Assembly: GCA_001783255.1 (NCBI GenBank)
Contig: MFRB01000057.1
Span: 1 to 6,762 of the forward strand
Length of the DNA stretch: 6,762 bases
Source of the DNA: Candidatus Magasanikbacteria bacterium RIFOXYD12_FULL_33_17
GTDB taxonomy: Bacteria; Patescibacteriota; Patescibacteriia; Magasanikbacterales; UBA922
Direction of reading: 5' to 3'
The notes beneath the pieces are model-generated. The model did no database searches, was not told the DNA's origin, and saw nothing but the letters and a program-made list of their open reading frames with translations. This document shows, piece by piece, positions 1 through 5,973 of the stretch. The stretch's first letter is position 1. Each line of letters begins with the position of its first letter. The translations under genes were made by a program, and so were the position numbers.

Positions 1-930
1 AGCGCAATTTTCTTTGTCTGCTCCAGAAAGTAAGATACAGCCTTCAGGATTCTTGAATTTTACTGAAGTGTTGAGCAAGCATTCTTCTTTGGTATATGAA
101 TACATACCACCTTCTATTTTGTCACAAGCACTAAGGTCGCCAGTATTTTCAGCAATACGTAGATAGCATTTGTCTTTTGGTGGATTCGAACCTGAATCTG
201 CAAAATCTTCGCCTTTTATTTTTTCGCAAGTGTCCGCAGCTCCTCCTTGGACTGCAGCATTTTGTAAACAATGATCAGGATTATCAAAGAAACTACAAGC
301 CCATTCATTTATATTACTTACACAGCCTGTGAGAAATAGGGGAGCTATCATTATAGTCGCGACTAAAGCAGATTTTTTGGCAAGATTTTTGCTGATTACT
401 GTTTTGACAATGATTATCAAAGTCCAAATAGCGAGTAACCAAAACAAAAATTTGGTGGTGGATAATAGTGGTACGCCAATGTAGTAAATAACACCTCTAC
501 CAATGTCAGTATATTTGTTTTCAAAATAAACTAATTGTCTAGCAAAAAAATACCAAGGCAAAGTCATAAGTAAGGCGATAGCTGGAAAAATTAATTTGCA
601 ATCTTTCAGTTTGGTTTTTTTCAAAATAAAATAAACAATGTATCCTCCAAGCATAGAGATGAAACCAAGTGCAAGTCCAGCGAAAATACTATACTTACTA
701 AAAATTTTAGTTATACGAGCGTCAGTAATATCAGGGTATTTGATACTTGCCAAATCATAAGCAAAAAAATAAAAAAGACCGCCAAACAGAATCAAAAATA
801 AAAAAGGCATGAGAGCAGAGTGTAAAAAGCATTTCTTTGGCTTTTTTTCTTTCTTTATTTCGGGAATTTCTTCCACTTTTGAATCCACTTTTGTTTCCTC
901 TTGAATTGCTTCATTATTTTCTTCGTCCAT
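1..930 (-). CDS. Multi-span membrane protein with extracytoplasmic cysteine-repeat domain, 3' end missing
   Basis: No known function is recognised. The gene reads from ATG at 928-930 and stays open to the left edge, giving 310 codons without a stop, so its C-terminus lies outside the window. Residues 1-36 are acidic and lysine-rich and should be cytoplasmic. Hydrophobic segments lie near 37-58, 80-103, 113-130, 158-176 and 188-202. The loops KKTKLK (104-109) and KNLAKK (181-186) place the fifth segment going outward, so everything after it is predicted outside. The fifth segment ends in L200-T-G-C203, a good lipobox. The tail contains three Cys pairs each separated by exactly 13 residues (C221/C235, C255/C269, C284/C298), with similar flanks such as CYLRIA and CDKIEG. 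These pairs may form disulfides or cap short helical hairpins. I associate such repeats with CPR and DPANN surface proteins, but this is recollection. No Shine-Dalgarno precedes the start; Met41 is a less likely alternative because it would remove the cytoplasmic head. Confidence 0.85.
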   Translation of the reverse strand, partial: MDEENNEAIQEETKVDSKVEEIPEIKKEKKPKKCFLHSALMPFLFLILFGGLFYFFAYDLASIKYPDITDARITKIFSKYSIFAGLALGFISMLGGYIVYFILKKTKLKDCKLIFPAIALLMTLPWYFFARQLVYFENKYTDIGRGVIYYIGVPLLSTTKFLFWLLAIWTLIIIVKTVISKNLAKKSALVATIMIAPLFLTGCVSNINEWACSFFDNPDHCLQNAAVQGGAADTCEKIKGEDFADSGSNPPKDKCYLRIAENTGDLSACDKIEGGMYSYTKEECLLNTSVKFKNPEGCILLSGADKENCA

Positions 931-1007
931 ATAATTTGGGGTTAGCTACCTTAGTGTAAAATAGGGTAGGGGGTAAGTAAGTGATTAATTGGTAATTTCA
1001 GTTATTG

Positions 1008-1043
1008 ATTATAGTATAGCACTTTGATTTTTAAATAAAAATC
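1008..1043 (-). promoter_or_regulatory. Possible promoter with overlapping palindrome, upstream of the membrane-protein gene
   Basis: On the minus strand a perfect TATAAT lies at 1008-1013, about 78 bp upstream of the ATG at 930. No good -35 hexamer sits at the usual distance. In its place is a perfect 8-bp inverted repeat, GATTTTTA-AA-TAAAAATC (1026-1043), that overlaps the expected -35 position. It could be an operator or an A/T-rich upstream element, but in such AT-rich DNA it may be chance. Confidence 0.35.
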
Positions 1044-1067
1044 TTTGTGTTGATAAAATGTTTGGGT

Positions 1068-1100
1068 AAAAAAACCAGCTAAGCTTTTTAGATGGTTTTT
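1068..1100 (-). terminator. Intrinsic terminator downstream of the DUF84 gene
   Basis: A hairpin pairs 1070-1077 (AAAAACCA) with 1093-1100 (TGGTTTTT) and, after one mismatch, 1079-1082 (CTAA) with 1088-1091 (TTAG), leaving a 5-base loop. Read on the minus strand the second arm runs into seven T residues, so it best fits transcripts arriving from the gene ending at 1201. The other strand has five T residues and could terminate weakly. Confidence 0.7.
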
Positions 1101-1200
1101 GTGATAGAATATTTTTTAATTTCAACTAACATATTGGCATGATTTACAGTTGCGTCGCATTATTTGAATTAAACATTAGTTACTATTTATTTGTTGTTTT

Positions 1201-1617
1201 TTATTTCTTATTAAAAAATTCAGGCGATTGAAACCTTGTTAACGCGCAATTCGTAGCATCTTTAAATTCGTCAACACGATTATACAGACCTTTTGAAAGT
1301 ATTCCGTTCGTTCCATCAAATTGTCTAATATTACCATTAGTATCATTCATTAAATCTTTAACCAAAGGGCCTAACTCTTCGCCATCTTGAATTTTTTTCT
1401 GTATAAACATTGGAAGTTGCATTTTTGCACTTATACCAACACCAATCTCACCATGTTTATCCATTATTGCGACAACCCCAGCTAAGAACATTCCATATTT
1501 ATTAGTATCAACATATCCTTCCATACCAACGTAGTAATCAGCATCTGAATACTTTGTTCTTGCGTTTTTAGCTCTATTAATAACACCTTCAATCCCTTCT
1601 TCTAAAATTATTAACAC
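1201..1617 (-). CDS. DUF84/YjjX-type inosine/xanthosine triphosphatase, N-terminally truncated
   Basis: The 138 residues match the C-terminal two thirds of the DUF84 (NTPase_I-T) family, whose E. coli member YjjX hydrolyses ITP and XTP to clear non-canonical purine nucleotides in the cytoplasm. Family landmarks visible are NRAKNAR (14-20), DADYYVGMEG (25-34), the GEELGPLV stretch, the GxxGILSKGLYNR region and the closing ALTRF. E. coli YjjX is about 170 residues and its equivalent of NRAKNAR lies near residue 57, so roughly 40 N-terminal residues carrying the NPxK nucleotide-binding segment are absent. The only start is a GTG at 1615-1617, without a Shine-Dalgarno, and tandem in-frame TAA codons at 1699-1704 block extension. 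A candidate N-terminus exists in another frame directly upstream (see 1614-1727). The gene is therefore probably broken, or the assembly has lost a base. It may belong to the operon on its right but is 194 bp from the CYTH gene. Family assignment is firm; activity is doubtful. Confidence 0.75.
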   Translation of the reverse strand: MLIILEEGIEGVINRAKNARTKYSDADYYVGMEGYVDTNKYGMFLAGVVAIMDKHGEIGVGISAKMQLPMFIQKKIQDGEELGPLVKDLMNDTNGNIRQFDGTNGILSKGLYNRVDEFKDATNCALTRFQSPEFFNKK

Positions 1618-1727
1618 ACTTTTTCTTGAACTGCATATTGTGCTGTTGTACGATGTAAATTTTTTATCTTTTTTATATTTTCCCGTGTCGCTGTTTTGTT
1701 ATTAATAATCGCGAACAAAATTTTTAC
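1614..1727 (-). pseudogene. Possible frameshifted N-terminal remnant of the DUF84 gene
   Basis: On the minus strand, one frame away from the DUF84 gene, an open stretch encodes VKILFAIINNK followed by about 27 residues and stops at 1611-1613, overlapping the GTG start. The order (a hydrophobic strand, A-x-x-N-x-K, then a helix) and length resemble the missing family N-terminus, which in YjjX begins VVCATTNPAK. Adding one A to the A5 run at 1620-1624 fuses the two frames. No ATG opens the stretch: the codon at the expected start is GTA (1725-1727), and TTG at 1716-1718 is the only alternative. Similarity is weak, so this is an inference. Confidence 0.35.
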
Positions 1728-1811
1728 GTTTTGGATTTTGGGCAGAGGGGCGAGTGATGAATGCCTAAAATTAAAAACACATTATTTATGTTATTATTTT
1801 TATTACAGCCA

Positions 1812-2249
1812 CTATAAAATTGTAGAATCTCTAGCAATATCTAAACCCGTAATTTCTTTCCCCATCCAAGACAGAGGAATAAATGTATCAGCTTCCTCTA
1901 TAGAGTTAAACTCAACTTCAGCACGGATTAAACCTTTAAACTGCCCTTGATAGATTTGTAAAGTTATTTTTGGATTTTCTGACAAAAGGTATGTATCACG
2001 TATGGTTGAGCCGTATGCGCGAGATTTGAGATTGTTAAACTCATTTTCTGTTATCTCTTTTTTCTCTCGATTTCGTTCAATGGCGGATATTACATTTTTT
2101 TTGTCATAGTAAAATTTATCTTGAATTTTTGATATTCTTTCCTCAGTGTCATCTTTTCCTTTCAGAAAAAATCTTTCGCTGTGCCATGGAGTAATTGCTG
2201 AAATATCAGGGCTAGTTTTAATAAAAAATTTTCTTTCAATTTCCTTCAT
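1812..2249 (-). CDS. CYTH-domain protein (triphosphate tunnel metalloenzyme superfamily)
   Basis: At 145 residues this is a short bacterial CYTH protein. Characterised relatives hydrolyse inorganic or organic triphosphates (tripolyphosphate, thiamine triphosphate) or are class IV adenylate cyclases, working with divalent metal inside an eight-stranded tunnel. The defining ExExK signature is E3-I-E5-R-K7. The later metal-binding acidic pair is seen as AEVEF (E111, E113) after QGQFKGL, and the family's P-x-W-x-G-x-E-I/V-T ending appears as PLSWMGKEIT (125-133). Some usually basic tunnel positions look altered: the R-x-R strand reads R38-I-S, and the K-x-R-Y segment reads RDTYLL. Reduced or changed substrate preference is possible. 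The ATG lies 22 bp after the MFS stop without a Shine-Dalgarno, which suggests co-transcription. Family confidence is high; the substrate is unknown. Confidence 0.88.
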   Translation of the reverse strand: MKEIERKFFIKTSPDISAITPWHSERFFLKGKDDTEERISKIQDKFYYDKKNVISAIERNREKKEITENEFNNLKSRAYGSTIRDTYLLSENPKITLQIYQGQFKGLIRAEVEFNSIEEADTFIPLSWMGKEITGLDIARDSTIL

Positions 2250-2271
2250 AGTTTATGATGCATCAATTTGA

Positions 2272-3537
2272 TTAAACGACAGGTTCCAATTTTCCTACAA
2301 TAAACCAATATGAGATAGCTCCTAAAATAGCAATTACTCCCGAAAGAATAATTGGTACAACAAAAGATCCTGTCCTATCCAATAAAAATCCCGTCATAAT
2401 AGGTGCAATAATACCCGCCATATTCGAAAAAGTATTTTGAATTCCACCAATAGTGCCTACCATATTTTTAGTTCTAGACAAATCACCAGGAATGGCCCAA
2501 ATCCCTGGGGAAGCCGATATTAAAGCAGTGTAAGAAATTGTTAATAATAACATTGCCATCCAAATACTTTCTGCAAATACAGAAAAAATAATTACGGAAG
2601 AAATCAGCATACCTAAACAAAGGGGTATTTTTCGTGCAAAAGATACATTGATATTTTTTGAAATCATTTTGTCGGTTAGATAGCCAACATATAATTCTCC
2701 TAAAATTGCAACTAGTGGTGGTATCATCGCAACAAATCCAACCTTTATTAAACTAAACCCTTTTTCCATAACTAAATAAGTTGGAAACCATGTAAGGAAA
2801 AAACTTTTTAAGTAATTGTAACAGAAAAACCCTATTGATATACCTATAATTTTTCTATTTTTTAAAAGAGTTAGAATTTGATTTTTAACTTTCACATCAG
2901 GTTCTTTATTTTTTTGTATTGGCAAAATAGCTTTCTCCTCATTCGATAGACTTTTAAATTCTTCAGGATCTCGATAATAACTAAACCATACAATAGACCA
3001 AATAATTCCAAGAATACTAAAAATAGCAAAAGAGTATCTCCATCCAAATGTAACCATCAAATAAATAATAAAAGGGGCAGCAATTGCTGATCCTATATAA
3101 GAGCCTGAATCAAATAAGGCTGTCGCTCGACCCCTCTCTTTTAAAGGAAACCATTGTTTTACAACTTTTGCATTTGATGGAAAAATAGGGGCTTCGCCCA
3201 TCCCAAGCAGCACTCTGGAGCCCAAAAGAACTTTAAAATTACCAGCCAGTGCTCCTAAACCTGTAAATATAGACCAAAGAAAACATGATAATGCACCCAT
3301 TATTCTTGAACCTTTTTTATCAACCAAATAACCTCCAAACAACATAAATGCGACATATCCCCATGAAAATGAAGACAGAATAATACCTTGCTGTAGTGAA
3401 GAAAGGTGAAACTCGGCTTTGATCTGAAGTATAGCGTGAGAAATGTTAACCCTATCCATGTAATTAATCACGATACCTAAAAACATCAGAGTACCGATTA
3501 TCCACCTTTTATTATTTTTTAACATAGTGATTCTCAT
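2272..3537 (-). CDS. MFS transporter, anion:cation symporter (sugar-acid type) family
   Basis: At 421 residues with about twelve hydrophobic segments and a charged central loop (about 188-228), this is a major facilitator of the inner membrane. The ACS family signature is clear: NYMDRVNIS in the first helix (25-33), GGYLVDKKGSR between helices 2 and 3 (motif A, 68-78), GMGEAPIFPSN in helix 4 (112-122), ERGRATALFDSG entering helix 5 (134-145), and a second motif A-like GYLTDK (285-290). Family members such as ExuT, GudP and DgoT import hexuronates, glucarate or galactonate with protons. D28 and E115 stand at the same separation as the two acidic residues reported for proton coupling in E. coli DgoT (D46, E133), so proton-driven organic-anion uptake is likely; the exact substrate cannot be read. 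It starts 15 bp after the Nudix-HAD stop and precedes the CYTH gene by 22 bp, so it is probably the middle gene of an operon. Met5 is an alternative start; neither has a Shine-Dalgarno. Confidence 0.93.
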   Translation of the reverse strand: MRITMLKNNKRWIIGTLMFLGIVINYMDRVNISHAILQIKAEFHLSSLQQGIILSSFSWGYVAFMLFGGYLVDKKGSRIMGALSCFLWSIFTGLGALAGNFKVLLGSRVLLGMGEAPIFPSNAKVVKQWFPLKERGRATALFDSGSYIGSAIAAPFIIYLMVTFGWRYSFAIFSILGIIWSIVWFSYYRDPEEFKSLSNEEKAILPIQKNKEPDVKVKNQILTLLKNRKIIGISIGFFCYNYLKSFFLTWFPTYLVMEKGFSLIKVGFVAMIPPLVAILGELYVGYLTDKMISKNINVSFARKIPLCLGMLISSVIIFSVFAESIWMAMLLLTISYTALISASPGIWAIPGDLSRTKNMVGTIGGIQNTFSNMAGIIAPIMTGFLLDRTGSFVVPIILSGVIAILGAISYWFIVGKLEPVV

Positions 3538-3552
3538 ACAATTTAGGGTTAT

Positions 3553-4848
3553 TTAACGACCGTCTCTATAAAATTTCTTTAATTTTAATTTTAAATCTTC
3601 CAAAGTGCTAAATACTTCACCTTGCATACCTAACTCAGTAGCCTTGTTAGCATGACTTTCTCTATCATCGACATAGATTATATTTTTAGATGGAATGCCA
3701 GCTTTTTCAATAGCTTTTTCAAATATCTCTTTTTCGGGTTTTAAAGAACCGACATCGGAACTAACAATGCTATAATCAAGAAAGCTAGCGTGTCTCTCTT
3801 CCATATGTTTTTTTCTATACGTATCAGCATTTGATAATAAACCCGTTTTAACTCCTACATTTCTGTATCTTTTTAAAATATCAACGATATGAGAATTGAC
3901 TTGGTAAGATTCCGCCCATAGTTTTTCAAGTTGAGAATAATCTAAATCAGCCACAGATCCAGATAGTTTAACAACAATTGACCAAAACTCTTCCCGAGAA
4001 ATTAAATTTTTTCGGTAAGCTTCGCCGTGAGGTGATTTTTCAGATAAAAGCGCTTTTAGTTTTTCTTCATCAACACCAAGTATGTCGGCCAAATCCTTGT
4101 GATGTGGTTGTTGATAATGATCAGAAAGCACACCACCATTGTCTAAAAGAATAAGTTTTTCGACAGAGAGCTTCTGTTTTATTCGTGGTAATTGAGTAAA
4201 AGCAGGCATTGAATCTAGTTCAGTCCAATCAAACCAACCTGCCTCATCTGCTTCCTTCTCTTCAACAGAAAAAGTGGTGGAGGGATCCACTATAATCCTA
4301 AAAACGGTAGTTATGTCATGATGACCAGCATTTTTACCTTGAGTTAAAATTTTTGAAATATAAAATGGATTAGATCTTTTCATATCTACTGTTAAACCAA
4401 GTTCTTCTAAAAGTTCCTTTTGAATTGCGTCTTGTAAAGTTTCTCCAAGATCAACATGTCCACCGGGCATTAAATAAGCCCCCGCCTTTTTGTGGTTTAA
4501 TAGAAAAACCTTATCCATCGTAGGACTAATAACAAGAGCGACAACGCCTAGATGTTGATCTGGACTTTCTTTTTTAGTAACGTGATCTGTACCTCTAAGC
4601 CATCCAATAACTTCTTCTTGAATTTTTTCTTCCTCCGAATCAAATGGAATAATGTGTTCAACAGAACTTATGTAGGATTGACGAACTTTTTCCTTGTTAC
4701 TAATAAATTCTGGATTGTTAGGTGGTTGTTCCATATTAAATATTTTACACATTAATAAATTAGTTTTTGACTGTTTTACAACAGACGGAAACACTTTATT
4801 CCCCTTTAAAATCAATTGAAAAAATTTTGTTTCGCGTCCTTTATTCAT
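3553..4848 (-). CDS. Nudix hydrolase fused to a HAD-family phosphatase
   Basis: The 431-residue protein has two hydrolase domains. Residues 61-228 form a Nudix domain of the type with an EHIIPFD-like lead-in and HKKAGAYLMPGGHVD before the box. The Nudix box (130-152) has G130, E136, E145, E148, E149 and G151 in place, but Lys144 where Arg is usual. Residues 231-425 form a HAD subfamily IA domain: LLDNGGVLSD (motif I, nucleophile D236), GLLSNAD (II, S339), GSLKPEK (III, K370) and IIYVDDRE (IV, D394 and D395). The second Asp of motif I is Gly, as in YihX-like members. Nudix enzymes cleave nucleoside diphosphates linked to a group X, and HADs remove phosphate, so the fusion could process a pyrophosphorylated compound in two steps in the cytoplasm. 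The first 38 residues match neither domain, and Met39 could be the real start. Met1 is preferred because GGTGA lies just upstream. It is probably the first gene of the operon with the MFS and CYTH genes. Confidence 0.93.
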   Translation of the reverse strand: MNKGRETKFFQLILKGNKVFPSVVKQSKTNLLMCKIFNMEQPPNNPEFISNKEKVRQSYISSVEHIIPFDSEEEKIQEEVIGWLRGTDHVTKKESPDQHLGVVALVISPTMDKVFLLNHKKAGAYLMPGGHVDLGETLQDAIQKELLEELGLTVDMKRSNPFYISKILTQGKNAGHHDITTVFRIIVDPSTTFSVEEKEADEAGWFDWTELDSMPAFTQLPRIKQKLSVEKLILLDNGGVLSDHYQQPHHKDLADILGVDEEKLKALLSEKSPHGEAYRKNLISREEFWSIVVKLSGSVADLDYSQLEKLWAESYQVNSHIVDILKRYRNVGVKTGLLSNADTYRKKHMEERHASFLDYSIVSSDVGSLKPEKEIFEKAIEKAGIPSKNIIYVDDRESHANKATELGMQGEVFSTLEDLKLKLKKFYRDGR

Positions 4849-4886
4849 TAATCACCATGGGAAAACATGAAAAAGGATAACTGGTA

Positions 4887-4937
4887 TATAATCAGAATAA
4901 CTCTTGATTTTATCACTATATTGTAGTATAATCAGAA
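4887..4937. repeat. Two copies of TATAATCAGAA exactly 40 bp apart
   Basis: The 11-mer TATAATCAGAA occurs at 4887-4897 and 4927-4937 in the divergent intergenic region. The second copy supplies the -10 hexamer of the dusB promoter. The first eight bases recur at 6269-6276. The spacing is close to four helical turns, which would suit a regulator site or a duplicated promoter element, but the sequences are simple enough to arise by chance. Confidence 0.5.
4904..4932 (+). promoter_or_regulatory. Sigma70-type promoter for dusB
   Basis: TTGATT (4904-4909) and a perfect TATAAT (4927-4932) are separated by exactly 17 bp on the plus strand. Transcription would start near 4939, leaving a leader of about 70 bases before the ATG at 5011. 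It is the best promoter match in the window. Confidence 0.7.
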
Positions 4938-4952
4938 CGTTTTTGTATCCAA
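4925..4952 (-). promoter_or_regulatory. Facing promoter candidate for the Nudix-HAD operon, sharing the -10
   Basis: On the minus strand TTGGAT (4947-4952) is followed after 16 bp by TATACT (4925-4930). This -10 occupies almost the same bases as the plus-strand TATAAT, because AGTATAAT is nearly symmetrical. The start would be near 4918, about 70 bases before the Nudix-HAD ATG at 4848, mirroring the dusB leader. Confidence 0.45.
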
Positions 4953-5010
4953 TGTATACTAGGATTTGCTGAAATTATAGCAAAAGAAATGAAATTACGC
5001 AATTATATTT

Positions 5011-5949
5011 ATGATTTTCAAAGATAAAATAAAACCAATTCTCGCTCTTGCCCCTATGGCCGACATGACGGACTGGGCTTTTGGTCAAATCTGTCGCCAG
5101 GTAGCTGGAGACGATTTTGTGATATTTCGAGAAATGGTGAGTTCAGAAGCGATTGTCCGAACCAATGAAAAGACTTTGAGAATGTGTAAATTTGATAATA
5201 ATGAACATCCTATCATCCAGCAAGTTTTTGGAGCTTATCCAGAAGTTGTAGTCAGCGCTGCCAAACTTATTGTAGCAAATTACAAACCAGATGGAATCGA
5301 CGTAAATATGGGTTGTCCTGTGCCAAAAATAGCTGGAAAAGCCGATTGTGGAGCAGCTTTACTCAAAGACCCACAAAGGGCTTATGACATAGTAAAAGCT
5401 CTAAAAAAGGCAAATTTGGGCGTCACAATCAGTATTAAAACTAGATTGGGCTGGACTGAAAATGATGATATTTTGACTTTTGCGCCACTGATGGAAAGTG
5501 CTGGTGCTGACTTCATTTCTATACATGGTCGCACCAAACAAGAAGGCTATACAGGAACAGCTGATTGGGAAAAAATTGCTCAAGTAAAAAAACTAATTTC
5601 TATTCCAGTCTTTGCCAATGGTGATATCAAAAATCAAGCAGATATCAAACGTTGTTTAGAAATTACCGGAGCTGATGGAATTATGATTGGTAGGGGAGCG
5701 CTTGGTAATCCTTGGATTTTCAAAGGTTTAGATAGAGAAGATGTTCCTCTAGACGAATTGAAACGCGTGGTAATAGCACACGCCAAACTTCATATACAGC
5801 ATTATGGTGAAAAAGCGATCACCACATTTCGAAAACATCTGTCTTATTATTTCAAAGGCATGGCTGGAACGAAAGATCTTAGGAGTGAACTCGTACGAGT
5901 GAAGAGTATTGAGGAATTAGAAAATATTATAAAAAAAATCCCTGGTTAA
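5011..5949 (+). CDS. dusB: tRNA-dihydrouridine synthase (DusB/NifR3 type)
   Basis: This 312-residue flavoenzyme reduces specific uridines in tRNA to dihydrouridine using FMN and NADPH in the cytoplasm. It has the full TIM-barrel motif set: APMADMTD (14-21) at the FMN site; EMVSSEA (41-47); VNMGCPVPKIAGK (98-110) with catalytic Cys102; SIKTRLGW (141-148) with K143; IHGRTKQEGYTGTADW (171-186) with H172; ANGDI (202-206); and MIGRGALGNPWIF (225-237) for FMN phosphate. A C-terminal helical tRNA-binding domain (about 247-312) includes FRKHLSYYFKG. NMGCPVPKI is the DusB/NifR3 form. Length is normal, about 310-330 residues. The ATG lacks an obvious Shine-Dalgarno, but no upstream in-frame start fits better and the first motif sits at the usual distance. 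It has its own promoter at 4904-4932 and terminator at 5933-5959, so it is probably a single-gene unit. Its neighbours give no functional clue. Confidence 0.97.
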   Translation: MIFKDKIKPILALAPMADMTDWAFGQICRQVAGDDFVIFREMVSSEAIVRTNEKTLRMCKFDNNEHPIIQQVFGAYPEVVVSAAKLIVANYKPDGIDVNMGCPVPKIAGKADCGAALLKDPQRAYDIVKALKKANLGVTISIKTRLGWTENDDILTFAPLMESAGADFISIHGRTKQEGYTGTADWEKIAQVKKLISIPVFANGDIKNQADIKRCLEITGADGIMIGRGALGNPWIFKGLDREDVPLDELKRVVIAHAKLHIQHYGEKAITTFRKHLSYYFKGMAGTKDLRSELVRVKSIEELENIIKKIPG

Positions 5950-5959
5950 GGGATTTTTT
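5933..5959 (+). terminator. Intrinsic terminator overlapping the dusB stop codon
   Basis: TCCCT (5939-5943) pairs with AGGGA (5949-5953) around the five-base loop GGTTA. The stem is extended by A residues 5933-5938 pairing with the T run 5954-5959. The dusB stop codon TAA (5947-5949) lies in the loop and the first stem base, so the last codons of the gene form the upstream arm. Confidence 0.85.
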
Positions 5960-5973
5960 ATTAATCAGATAAA

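Noticed and set aside
183..193. GGTTCGAATCC on the minus strand, matching a tRNA T-arm core
   Set aside because: The flanking bases do not form a proper T stem, no anticodon arm or acceptor stem is found, and the bases lie inside a coherent coding frame (SGSNPP).
1699..1704. Extension of the DUF84 gene by reading a stop as an amino acid (alternative code)
   Set aside because: The upstream in-frame stops are tandem TAA, not TGA, and all other genes have normal lengths with the standard code.
1696..1950. Plus-strand open frame of 84 codons
   Set aside because: It overlaps the 3' end of the CYTH gene on the opposite strand and its translation resembles no protein; it is a shadow frame.
4552..4755. 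Plus-strand open frame of 67 codons
   Set aside because: It is antisense to the Nudix domain coding region, is very rich in Phe and Asn from A/T runs, and lacks start signals.
4989..5027. Twelve-codon upstream frame (MKLRNYIYDFQR) overlapping the dusB start
   Set aside because: It has no Shine-Dalgarno, no run of a regulatory amino acid and no attenuator hairpin, so a leader peptide is not supported.
5401..5583. Minus-strand open frame of 60 codons
   Set aside because: It is fully antisense to conserved dusB sequence, including the IHGRT motif, and has no independent support.
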